Below, piece by piece: positions 36,701 through 47,790 of a DNA stretch of 64,000 nt; within the stretch, counting starts at the first letter, position 1, and each line of letters begins with the position of its first letter. Source of the stretch: Bacteroides sp. Marseille-P3684 (GTDB lineage Bacteria; Bacteroidota; Bacteroidia; Bacteroidales; Bacteroidaceae). A program made the position numbers and the translations under genes. The DNA is taken from NCBI RefSeq assembly GCF_900291465.1, contig NZ_LT985808.1:3465228-3529227 (forward strand). Reading direction: 5' to 3'. The notes below the pieces were generated by a model. The model made no database searches, had not been told where the DNA came from, and saw only the letters and a program-made list of their open reading frames with translations.

Positions 36701-37009
36701 CACCATCTCCCACCATTCGGGACTGAGCTGCTCCGCCTTCCCGTTGAACTCAGGTCCTTGAGAGACCGACTTGATGGGCATCAGATACGTACCGCCCAGT
36801 CCGACGCGCTTCATCGCTTCCAGGTCGGCGGTAATACCTTCCTTGGTCACGGCACCGAACATCCAGTACCAGAAGGTCCACGGCTTCGCTTCTTCCGAAG
36901 AGAGTTGCGTGAACTGGTCCTGGAGCGTTGTCTGTGCGGCAGCCTGCGGATGCAGACCGGCGAGCAACGCCAGTGCCAGACTCCATGTTGCTAATCTGTT
37001 CTTCTTCAT
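33755..37009 (-). CDS. GH106-family alpha-L-rhamnosidase
   Basis: 1084 residues; signal peptide to about 26. The N-terminal half fits GH106: PWTFWYWMFGAVTKEGITADLEAMKRVGLGGTYLMPI, GMHICDGFALAGGPWITP, HVDSWECGCQNWSDNF and IIQAEGGTEVRGIWDEAP. Glu449 (in DSWE) and Glu581 (in QAEG) are 132 residues apart, equal to the spacing I remember for the catalytic pair of Bacteroides BT0986. The C-terminal region (about 930-1080) is a GH2-type beta-sandwich. Periplasmic removal of alpha-linked rhamnose is likely; a pectin rhamnogalacturonan or arabinogalactan is the plausible target. Confidence 0.87.
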   Translation of the reverse strand: MKKNRLATWSLALALLAGLHPQAAAQTTLQDQFTQLSSEEAKPWTFWYWMFGAVTKEGITADLEAMKRVGLGGTYLMPIKSVSQGPEFNGKAEQLSPEWWEMVRFSMQEADRLGLKLGMHICDGFALAGGPWITPEESMQKVVFTDTIVSGGKVNLQLSRPEAYKGYYRDIALYALPVKGQADVRLTPRMTCGNLNEPGDPKKGVSIDEKGVIRSSVPCWIQLEYPEEITCRNVEIILTGNNYQAHRLKVMASRDGKDFRFVKQLEPARQGWQNTDENSTHSIPPTKARFFRFYWTPAGSEPGSEDMDAAKWKPNLKIKQLVLHSEPRLNQWEGKAGLVWRVAKDTPATDVPDADCVKTSEVINLTASLKDGVLVATLPKGQWRILRMGHTSTGHDNATAGGGRGLECSKFDAKIVRKQFDNWFGKVFTMVDRDLANRVLKYMHVDSWECGCQNWSDNFAAEFKARRGYDLMPYLPLLAGIPMETAARSEQVLRDVRTTCAELVKDVFYDTLAACARDYGCQFSAECVAPTMVSDGMLHYQSVDLPMGEFWLRSPTHDKPNDMLDAISGGHIYGKRIIQAEGGTEVRGIWDEAPATVKALFDRNYALGINKLFFHVTAHNPWLDRKPGMTLDGIGLFFQRDNTWFEQGGKALVDYVRRCQTLLQYGWPVTDIAVFTGEEMPRRAVLPDRLVPMLPGIFGRERVESEHVRLANIGQPLRTMPVGVTHSANMADPEDWVNPLRGYAYDSFNRDALLRLAQADNTKGVIRMPWGGEYRVLVVPQTRPMMPNRVSSSEVEKKLKELYQAGVLVVDKPFLYDSFSDFGLDRDVVVPKGIAWTHRRGEEADIYFIANQDEAESSSFTASFRISGMQPELWNPMTGEITEPGIWREKDGRVEVGLSLAPSQSMFVVFRRPASKVGNATVASVRRRPLEVKEWNVHYNTLNTDETVTELRSWTRSSDPKVRYYSGTAVYSTEFKWKAGKSERGSRVFLKFKGLSDVATVRVNGVPCGTAWTAPYEVEVTSALKKGKNTLEIEVTNTWANALLGVDEGKAPFDGIWTNARYRMAEKELLPAGLTAPLEWKLVK

Positions 37010-37115
37010 TGTTCTGTTGATGAATCTGTTCTTTCTGCCTGTTCAGCCCTTTCCCCGCCTTCCGAACTCTTCGTACGGACAGAGGATGCTGATAACGAAC
37101 GGCTGAAAGCACAGA

Positions 37116-37146
37116 CGAAAGTAGACAAAATCTGTATCAAAGCAAA
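37116..37146 (-). promoter_or_regulatory. promoter of the GH106-esterase genes
   Basis: On the minus strand TTTG (37143-37146), 19 nt, then TACTTTCG (37116-37123; one mismatch to TAnnTTTG). It starts in the T-rich tail of the upstream terminator. Confidence 0.6.
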
Positions 37147-37187
37147 GGAGAGACTCTGCCGAATTGCATCCCCGGCACAGTCTCTCC
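37147..37187 (-). terminator. terminator of the upstream GH2 gene
   Basis: GGAGAGACT and AGTCTCTCC (9-bp perfect arms, inner CTGCCG/CGGCA) 13 bp after the GH2 stop, followed on the minus strand by TTTGCTTTG. Confidence 0.7.
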
Positions 37188-37200
37188 CTTGTCAGTCTTC

Positions 37201-40044
37201 TTACTCAAAGCGCAGGACGATGCGTCCGCTCTGCGTGCCGTCCACCCACTTGGCTTGTGAGGACGGTCCGATGAGGTCGGTCGTGTTGACCTTGTTGCGT
37301 ACGGGCGGAATGACCTTCATCACCGAAATGCCGGTCTTGGGCAGGGTGTAGAGCAAGTGGTCACGTCCGTCGCGCGGCTCATAGATGCCGATGTAGGAAT
37401 CGGGAGTCTCGTTCTGGATGTGGATGGTCCCCTGCTTGGTGCGCAGGCTCATCCAGTCGACGTGGGCAAAGTAACCCTTGAACTCCGGATAGTCAAAGCT
37501 TTCTCCGGGGATGGGGTCGTTGTAGTCGTTCTCCCAGAGTCCGTACTGCGGACCGTGGAGACGGTTCTGCCAGACGCGGTACGGTCCGTCGCCGACCCAG
37601 CGTTTGCTGACAACCAGCTCTTCGGGGTAGTCGAACTTCACACCCATGAGGTCCACCACTCCCGAGAAGTTGTAGTAGAAGTCCAGTGCTGCCGTTCCTT
37701 CGCTGTCGATGGTCCACACCGCCTTGTCAAAGCAGCCCAGCTTGTAGGTGGCTGTCACCACGACACGGTTGCCGTCCTCCTTCGCATCGAGGCTGACGAG
37801 CTTGCCCAGGTCCTCGAACTCGGTATACTGGGTCTTCTTCTTCTCGGCATCCTTGTCATCGTGGTTGTAGAACTGGTCCATGGAGCGGTCGGCACGTTTG
37901 GCGCAGATGAAGCGCGGTCCGTCCTTCAGGTCAATCTGCTTGCCGTTGACGCTGACGCCCTTCAGCTGTCCGTCCTTCTGGCTGAACGTGAAGACACGTC
38001 CGCCGGCGGTCACCGTCAGCCGGTCCGCCTCACGCTGGATGGCAGGTGCCGCGCCGGCAGTAGCCAGCTCCGCCTTCTTCGCCTGATAAGTCAACGGATA
38101 CGACCAGGTGAAGAGCTCGTTGCCGTACTTGTCGATAGCCGTCACCTGCAACGCATCCGCCCCGTCGTTGGCAAACGGGATGGTCAACGTCCCCTTGCCG
38201 TGAGCCGGGACATCCGGACCTTTCACCTCGCCCTGCTTCAGCACCTTTGCCTCTCCGCTCTCCGTCACGGCAGGGAACTGCACGCGCTTCCACACGAAGC
38301 GGCAGGTATTCAGGTTGAGGAAGTCGTAGCGGTTCTCCACCTGGAACACCCCGTCGAAGTCGGCATCAATCGAACCGTTCATGAGCTGTACGGGCGACCA
38401 TACCTGCTTCACGGTCCAGTAGCTTCCCTCCTTCTCGTGGTGCGGACCGACAATGCCGTCGGCTCCATAGTTGCCCACGTTGTCGATGAAGCCACCCATG
38501 TCGACGCGCTTCACTCCTTCGTCCGCCAATACCCAGAGGAAGCCTCCGGCACAGCGGGGATGCTTGCGCATCATCTCCCAGTAGTCGTACAGTCCGGCTC
38601 CGTGTCCGCCGTCATACAGACCGTGGAGGAACTCCGTCGGCATGAAGATTTCCGGCAGACGCATGTAGTTCTGGCTCTCGCCGTAGGAACGGTAGTGCAT
38701 GGTCTCGAAGCCGCCGAAGTTGCCTTGCGGATGGAGCACGGGACGCTTCTGCGGGTCGTACTTGTGGAACTCGCCGTTCAGCTCGTCGTTCCAGCCTTTC
38801 TCGTTACCGTTGCTCCACCAGATGATGCACGGATGGTTCACGTCGCGCTCCACCATCTCCTTGACCAGCTTCTGGCCGACGATGGTCTCGTGCTTGCCGT
38901 GCCAGCCGGAGAGCTCGCTCATCACATAGAGTCCGAGCGAGTCGCATGCCTCGTAGAACTCCGGGTCTGCCGGATAGTGCGACAGACGGACGGCGTTCAT
39001 GTTCATGCTCTTGATGAGGTTCACGTCCTCGATGTTCTTCGCCTTGCTGAGCGTGCGTCCGCTCTCCGGACGGAAGCTGTGGCGGTTCACGCCCCGGATG
39101 TTCACCTTCACACCGTTGATGTAGAGTCCGTCGCTCTCGCGCACCTCGATGGTGCGGAAACCGAACTTCTCGTTCATCCGGTGGAGCACCTTGCCGTCGG
39201 CATCGAGCAGGGTGAACTCTGCCTTATAGAGGTTCGGCGTCTCTGCCGTCCACAGGGCAGGCTGCTTCACCGCCATGTTCACGAGGCAGTGGTCCCCTCC
39301 CGTGGGCAGTGCCGTCACCGACTCGCCCACCTTCTTGCCGGCGGCATCATAAATCGCCGTCTGCACCTTCGCGCCGGGCACGGCAATGTTCAGGTAGCAG
39401 TCCGACTTGAACGTTCCGTCAGCCTTCGCGTCGATGGCGACCTGGTGGATGTTCATTGCCGGACGGGCAATCATGAACACCGGACGGATGAGTCCGCCGA
39501 AGTTCCAGTAGTCCGCACGACGTTCCGCCAGGTTGACACCGGCATTCTCGCTCTCCTTGCTGACGGTCACTTCCAGCACGTTCTTCTTTTTCGGACCGAA
39601 GAACACCCGGTCGCTCACGTCGTAAGTGATGCGGTAGAAGCCGCCCTGGTGGGGCGTACCCGCCTTGCGTCCGTTGATGGTCGCCTGCATGTCGGTCATG
39701 GCAGCTTCGAAAATCAGCTCCACCTGCTTGCCGTTCCACGACTCCGGCAACGTGAATTCATACTTGTACATTCCTTTCTCATCGGCAATGCCCTCGGGGA
39801 ACGCCTTGCCATAGAACTTCATGCCGTACTGGAACGTACCGAAGCCCTGGCACTCCCAACAGGAAGGCACACCAATCTTGGTCCACTTGCCGGAGTTGTT
39901 GCCGCCTGTGCACATGAAGTCCCATTGCACCATGTCGTCGCATCCGGTTCCGGAAAGGTACTGTCGCTCCGTCTCCACCGACGACTGCGCCCAAAGCGCC
40001 GCCGAGAACAGCAACGAAGCAACACACATCATTGTCTTTTTCAT
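37201..40044 (-). CDS. GH2-family beta-galactosidase-like enzyme
   Basis: 947 residues from MKKTMMCVASLLFS; 27 open codons upstream are ignored because the signal peptide starts here. GH2 layout: sugar-binding sandwich (about 40-200), immunoglobulin-like domain (200-310), TIM barrel (310-600) with acid/base Glu415 (WWSNGNEKGW) and nucleophile Glu471 (FMPTEFLHG), then C-terminal sandwiches. GH2 enzymes cleave beta-galactosides, glucuronides or arabinosides; the active-site context does not identify which. Periplasmic. Follows the next GH2 by 16 bp. Confidence 0.88.
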   Translation of the reverse strand: MKKTMMCVASLLFSAALWAQSSVETERQYLSGTGCDDMVQWDFMCTGGNNSGKWTKIGVPSCWECQGFGTFQYGMKFYGKAFPEGIADEKGMYKYEFTLPESWNGKQVELIFEAAMTDMQATINGRKAGTPHQGGFYRITYDVSDRVFFGPKKKNVLEVTVSKESENAGVNLAERRADYWNFGGLIRPVFMIARPAMNIHQVAIDAKADGTFKSDCYLNIAVPGAKVQTAIYDAAGKKVGESVTALPTGGDHCLVNMAVKQPALWTAETPNLYKAEFTLLDADGKVLHRMNEKFGFRTIEVRESDGLYINGVKVNIRGVNRHSFRPESGRTLSKAKNIEDVNLIKSMNMNAVRLSHYPADPEFYEACDSLGLYVMSELSGWHGKHETIVGQKLVKEMVERDVNHPCIIWWSNGNEKGWNDELNGEFHKYDPQKRPVLHPQGNFGGFETMHYRSYGESQNYMRLPEIFMPTEFLHGLYDGGHGAGLYDYWEMMRKHPRCAGGFLWVLADEGVKRVDMGGFIDNVGNYGADGIVGPHHEKEGSYWTVKQVWSPVQLMNGSIDADFDGVFQVENRYDFLNLNTCRFVWKRVQFPAVTESGEAKVLKQGEVKGPDVPAHGKGTLTIPFANDGADALQVTAIDKYGNELFTWSYPLTYQAKKAELATAGAAPAIQREADRLTVTAGGRVFTFSQKDGQLKGVSVNGKQIDLKDGPRFICAKRADRSMDQFYNHDDKDAEKKKTQYTEFEDLGKLVSLDAKEDGNRVVVTATYKLGCFDKAVWTIDSEGTAALDFYYNFSGVVDLMGVKFDYPEELVVSKRWVGDGPYRVWQNRLHGPQYGLWENDYNDPIPGESFDYPEFKGYFAHVDWMSLRTKQGTIHIQNETPDSYIGIYEPRDGRDHLLYTLPKTGISVMKVIPPVRNKVNTTDLIGPSSQAKWVDGTQSGRIVLRFE

Positions 40045-40060
40045 ATCGTTTAAGGGGTTT

Positions 40061-43378
<3,318 letters not shown>

Positions 43379-43387
43379 TCACCGGCG

Positions 43388-46300
43388 TCATTGTATGTCC
43401 AATGCCTCGAATGCCAGTCCTTCCAGGTTGTCGCCGGTAATGACCACCCGGTAATGTCCGGCATTGATGAACGTCCCGGTCGTGGTACTCATCATACGCC
43501 ACTTCTCCGGTGTCTCGGGGAAGTTCAGCGTGTCGTCCTTGAGCACGACGCCCTTGGCATCGATGAACTTCATGTTCACCGGGATGGGTTTGCCGGTGCT
43601 GTTCATGTATTTGAACCGCAAGGCATAGACTTGCGCCAGGCCCGTGGAGACCTTCCACTCGATGCGGTTCCGCGTCCCTTTGCCAAAGAAGATGCCGCTC
43701 TTGTCCTTCACGACCTTCACCTGGTAGTTGCCGCTCACCTTGGCGTCCTCTGCCTCGTACGTCACGTTGACACGGGCATTCTTGTCCTCGGGCAGCAGCT
43801 CCTTCGGGGTCTTCACCAGCACCTCCCTGGCAGCCTTCTCCCAGCTCCAGTCATTGCCGACGGGAAGGGCAGGCACCGTCACCAGCGCATTGTCCGTGGC
43901 GATGGCTATTGCCGAGATGACCGCCTGTCCGGCTTTCACCTCGGGGAAGTCGATGACGAGCTTCCCGTCGGTCACTTCGGCTTCGACCACCTGCTTGAAT
44001 GCCCCGTCGTGTCCGGCTTCCGCCCAGATATCGAGGTCATCGATCACGGTCTTGCCGTTGACCGCCACGTCGAAGATGCGCATGCCTTCGCAATCAATCA
44101 GCGGCGCACCCGTACCGTGCCACGGCTCGATGAAGTACAGCTCGACCCGGTACTTGCCGTTCGGCACCTCAAACCGGTAGTTCAGCTTGTGACGTCCGAA
44201 ACGGAAGGACTGGAACAGTTTCCAGTCGCGCGTGCCACGGATGGGGTCGTTCGTCGTGCGCTGGCTGGCAAGGTAGGGATTCAGCTCCTTGAAGTCCTCC
44301 GCCCATGAATGGGAGAAGTAGGTGTTATCCGTCTCCCACGTCTGACCGAACTCGTCGACGTACTGGTCTCCCCCGCAATTCACCCGGTAGAGGTAGTGAT
44401 AGCCCGGAGCTGCCTTCAGCAACGGCTTCGCATCCTGGTAGAGCCGGTCGAAGTTGGGGGCTTCGGGCAGGTTGTTGAGCACAATCAGGTCTTCCGCTAC
44501 CGCCTTGCCCTGGTAATAGCCCACGGCACGCAGGACGTTGTAACGGATGTCGCGGTAAGCCCAGATGAAATGGGTCCCGACTTCCCCCTTGAGCTTATAG
44601 CCCAGGAAGGCCTCTTCGCCCGCATCGTTGTACAGACGGACGGAGTCACAGTTGCTGTACACCTCGATGGTCGCACGGCGCGGTTCGGTGAACCGGTCGG
44701 GCCAGGTGTGCGAGGCGATGTAGACCATCGGGTCCTTCTTCGCGCTCACGTAGTTGGAACGGTACATATAATAGACATCCAGCGGCTCTTCCCATGGCGT
44801 GACCAGTCCCTTGTAGTTGAACGGACCGACCTTGTCTATCTTGCGGTACGCCTCGTCGGGCTGACGCCGTCCGGGATTGTCGTGGCTGCTGTAAATCCAC
44901 TGGAAGTGTCCGCAGACCTTGTCCTTCGCCTGTTCGGCAAGGCGCACCTTCACCTCCATCAGGTGGCACATGTGCTCCTCGCTCCAGATACCTTCCGAAG
45001 CGGCAGCACCCGGCTCCGTATGCAGGTCGATGCTGCGCCATCCGCCATACTCGCCGTTGAGCAGCTGGTTGGGCTGTGCCAGCTCCTGGTCATACTTGAA
45101 GATGTCGCCACCGTACGTGCCGCTCCAGTTCTGGATGACGTTCCAGTCGGTGCCGTCACCCCCGTTGCAGGTCGTGATGATGCGCATGTTGCGGGCGGTC
45201 GGGTCCATCTCGCGGATGATGTCGCAACACTCCTCGGCAAACGCCTTGGGCAGCGTGCTCTCGTTCTGCAAGCCCCACATCACCACGGACGGGGAGTTGC
45301 GGCGCTCCTTCACCCAGCGGCGGAGCATCGTCTTGAAGTTCTCGCGGAACTCCGGCGTGTCGTACCAGATGTGTGCCGAGAGCTGCGTCCACCACAGGAT
45401 GCCCTCCTTGTCCCAGTACTTCTGATATTCCAGGTTATGCGGTTGGTGGGCATCACGGAAGGCGTTGAAGCCCGCATTCTTGATTTGTTTCACACGCGAG
45501 GCAATCTGTTCGTGACTGAAGGCGTGACTCTGTCCGAACTGGTGCTCATACTCGCACACGCCGTTGAGGAACACCGGCTTGCCATTGAGGTAGAACCGTC
45601 CGTCGCCGTCGTTGCGCTTCACCGGCCAGCTCAGCGTACGGAAGCCGAAGGGCGTGGTTATCTCGTCGGTCGTAGCCGTGCCGCGCTTTATCATCGTTGC
45701 CAGGGCGTAGAGGTAAGGACGCTCCGTGCTCCAGCGTATCGGGTCCTCGATGGGCGACTCCTGGTGCACCACCTTGGTCTCTCCGGGTTGCAGGGTCACC
45801 TCCACCGGAAGGCGGAAGACCTGTACCCCGTCGGCATTGTTCAGTCGGTTCACCAGCTGCACGGTCTGCGGCTCGCTGCCGTAGTTGGTCACCTCGGTAT
45901 CCATGTACACCGTCTTCACGGCGTCGTCGTGCCAGATGTGCACGCCGAAAGGCTCGATACGCACCTCGTCGGTCACCTCCAGCACCACCGGACGGAAGAT
46001 ACCGAAGGGCTGCGAGCCTTCACTGAAGCCCCACTCCGACGAGCAGCCTCCGCACACCCACGGCATGTCGGCAATCATCTCCGGATGTTCGGCTTTCACC
46101 TCCAGCGTGTTCTCCGTAGCGAGGGCGTCGGTCACATCGAGCGTCAGGGTCGTACGGCCGATGGGGTGACGCCCCAGGTCCTTGCCGTTCAGGCGGATGG
46201 TGGCATACGTGCCCACCCCCTCGAAGCGCAGGAAGTAGCGTTTGCCCGGTTCAATCCGGTCGAGCGTGAAGTGCTTCTCATACCCGGCTGTGCCGTGCAG

Positions 46301-47572
46301 GTTGCCGTGCGTCAGCTGACGGTAACCGTAGTAGTCGTCCCAGTTGTGGGGGATGTTGACGCGGTGACGCTGCGTCTCCTTGCCATCGGACGTGAGGAGC
46401 CACGTGGTCCAGTCGCTGTCCAGGTTGACCAGCGTGCGTCGCTTCTTGCTCTCCGGTTCCGGGAAGTGCACCTTCGACCGTCCCATCGGACGGCTCGTAG
46501 CCACGGCAATGCCGCGTTGCTCGGCGTTGTTGACCGCGCAATAGAAGTGATAGACCACGCCGTCATGCTTCACCACATAGCTCTTGTGGGCGAACATCTC
46601 GTCGTAGGGTTTCGTGGGGTAAATGAGGTCATCGCCCTGCCAGTCGTCCCACGTCACGAGGTCATAACTGCAGGCGAACGTATTGAATGCCTTGTAAGGA
46701 CGGCTCGGATTGAAGGCGGAGAAGTAGAACATCACATAGACATCGCCCATCTTCACAATCTGGGCATCGCCCGTGATGGTCCCCTGCGCCTCGTGGCTGA
46801 AGACCGGGTTGCCCTCGTAACGGGTCCACTTCTTCATGTTCTTCGAGAGCGCGATGCCGATGCGCTCGCCCTTGATGTTCGTGGCGGGGTTGATGCCGCC
46901 GGCATTGTAGTACATCACGAAGGGTGCCCCCAGGGTCTCGTCCTTGTCCCAATAGACCATGGTCTTGTAGTGCGTGAGCCGTTCCCACCACTGTGCCTTC
47001 TTTTCACCGGGAGTCATCACGGGCTTCTTCCCCGTCTCCCACTCATGGGCAACGGCAGGACTCTCCTCGGTCCATGCGACACCGATGGACAAGGGCGCCT
47101 CGATGGCTTCATAGCCCCGCCCTTCTCCACCGAAGTAGCTCATCCACGCCCGGTCCTTGTAACGCTGGAGGGCATAGCTTCCGCCCCACTCCATATCGAC
47201 CAGTGCAGGGAATCCGGCACGCTGGTTGCTGTCCCACATGCCGTCGCGGTAGGAAAGGACACGTCCCAGTGTCTTCCATTCCAACAGGTTGTCGCTCTCG
47301 GCAAGCCAGGTCTCATACCCGCGCCCGTCCTTGGCTTCCTTTCCATTGTAAATGACGTAGGTCATGTACCACTTGTCGCCCTCACGGAAGACCGTCGGGC
47401 AGTCAATCTTGGCATGGTTGCTCGTCGGAGCTACGACCAAGCCGTATTTGTAAGGAGTCTTTGCCTCCTCATAGACTTCCGCCATGCGCTCCTGTGACAC
47501 GTGACGCTGCGCCTGCACATTCCAGCAGCACAACGCCGTCATCAGCATCAGTAATAATGAGTGTCTATTCAT
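43388..47572 (-). CDS. GH43-like / GH2 / malectin / CBM fusion enzyme
   Basis: 1394 residues, signal peptide to about 22. Residues 40-370 look like a five-bladed GH43-type propeller (KIDCPTVFREGDKWYMTYVIYNG; GNPVFSHEAQGTITGDAQIVKMGDVYVMFYF). Residues 380-1000 are a GH2 with acid/base Glu771 (MWGLQNESTLP) and likely nucleophile Glu841 (LLNGEYGGWRS). About 1075-1230 is a malectin-like sugar-binding domain (YRVELYFIEPWHGTGAP) and the end (about 1260-1394) resembles a CBM35-type module (YEAEDAKVSGNYQV). Two enzymes and two binding modules in one chain could attack one oligosaccharide in sequence. The propeller's catalytic residues are not certain. Confidence 0.75.
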   Translation of the reverse strand: MNRHSLLLMLMTALCCWNVQAQRHVSQERMAEVYEEAKTPYKYGLVVAPTSNHAKIDCPTVFREGDKWYMTYVIYNGKEAKDGRGYETWLAESDNLLEWKTLGRVLSYRDGMWDSNQRAGFPALVDMEWGGSYALQRYKDRAWMSYFGGEGRGYEAIEAPLSIGVAWTEESPAVAHEWETGKKPVMTPGEKKAQWWERLTHYKTMVYWDKDETLGAPFVMYYNAGGINPATNIKGERIGIALSKNMKKWTRYEGNPVFSHEAQGTITGDAQIVKMGDVYVMFYFSAFNPSRPYKAFNTFACSYDLVTWDDWQGDDLIYPTKPYDEMFAHKSYVVKHDGVVYHFYCAVNNAEQRGIAVATSRPMGRSKVHFPEPESKKRRTLVNLDSDWTTWLLTSDGKETQRHRVNIPHNWDDYYGYRQLTHGNLHGTAGYEKHFTLDRIEPGKRYFLRFEGVGTYATIRLNGKDLGRHPIGRTTLTLDVTDALATENTLEVKAEHPEMIADMPWVCGGCSSEWGFSEGSQPFGIFRPVVLEVTDEVRIEPFGVHIWHDDAVKTVYMDTEVTNYGSEPQTVQLVNRLNNADGVQVFRLPVEVTLQPGETKVVHQESPIEDPIRWSTERPYLYALATMIKRGTATTDEITTPFGFRTLSWPVKRNDGDGRFYLNGKPVFLNGVCEYEHQFGQSHAFSHEQIASRVKQIKNAGFNAFRDAHQPHNLEYQKYWDKEGILWWTQLSAHIWYDTPEFRENFKTMLRRWVKERRNSPSVVMWGLQNESTLPKAFAEECCDIIREMDPTARNMRIITTCNGGDGTDWNVIQNWSGTYGGDIFKYDQELAQPNQLLNGEYGGWRSIDLHTEPGAAASEGIWSEEHMCHLMEVKVRLAEQAKDKVCGHFQWIYSSHDNPGRRQPDEAYRKIDKVGPFNYKGLVTPWEEPLDVYYMYRSNYVSAKKDPMVYIASHTWPDRFTEPRRATIEVYSNCDSVRLYNDAGEEAFLGYKLKGEVGTHFIWAYRDIRYNVLRAVGYYQGKAVAEDLIVLNNLPEAPNFDRLYQDAKPLLKAAPGYHYLYRVNCGGDQYVDEFGQTWETDNTYFSHSWAEDFKELNPYLASQRTTNDPIRGTRDWKLFQSFRFGRHKLNYRFEVPNGKYRVELYFIEPWHGTGAPLIDCEGMRIFDVAVNGKTVIDDLDIWAEAGHDGAFKQVVEAEVTDGKLVIDFPEVKAGQAVISAIAIATDNALVTVPALPVGNDWSWEKAAREVLVKTPKELLPEDKNARVNVTYEAEDAKVSGNYQVKVVKDKSGIFFGKGTRNRIEWKVSTGLAQVYALRFKYMNSTGKPIPVNMKFIDAKGVVLKDDTLNFPETPEKWRMMSTTTGTFINAGHYRVVITGDNLEGLAFEALDIQ

Positions 47573-47790
47573 TCGTTCTTCGTTTATTCAAGTCTTTGTT
47601 CCGACAGCGTAAAAGCAGGGGACCAGTCTGCAACAAGCACGGGATAGACGGACCAAAGTATAATACTTAGACCCCCTAAGTATCATACTTAGGCAGCCTA
47701 AGTATTATACTTTGGTCCGTACATGCCCTATGATGTCCGCGTCAATCCCGGGCTTGGCAGATGTCAATCCCCTGCCAGCACTGCCGTGGC
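47573..47790 (-). other. spacer carrying palindrome array C
   Basis: 218 bp between the GH67-like gene and the fusion gene; no gene. The array occupies 47648-47720. The remainder is unremarkable. Confidence 0.6.
47648..47720. repeat. tandem palindrome array C, 3 units, 22-bp period
   Basis: Three palindromes, AAGTATAATACTT, AAGTATCATACTT and AAGTATTATACTT, start at 47656, 47678 and 47700, exactly 22 bp apart. The outer units are also mirror images: the 23 bp at 47648-47670 are perfectly complementary to 47698-47720, so the whole array can fold as one hairpin with unit 2 in the loop. Confidence 0.9.

Noticed and set aside
37357..40053. 898-codon plus-strand frame across the GH2 gene
   Set aside because: Antisense shadow, same reasons.
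44309..47497. 1062-codon open frame on the plus strand across the fusion enzyme
   Set aside because: It is the antisense shadow of a GC-rich gene with clear domains; no motifs, no start context.
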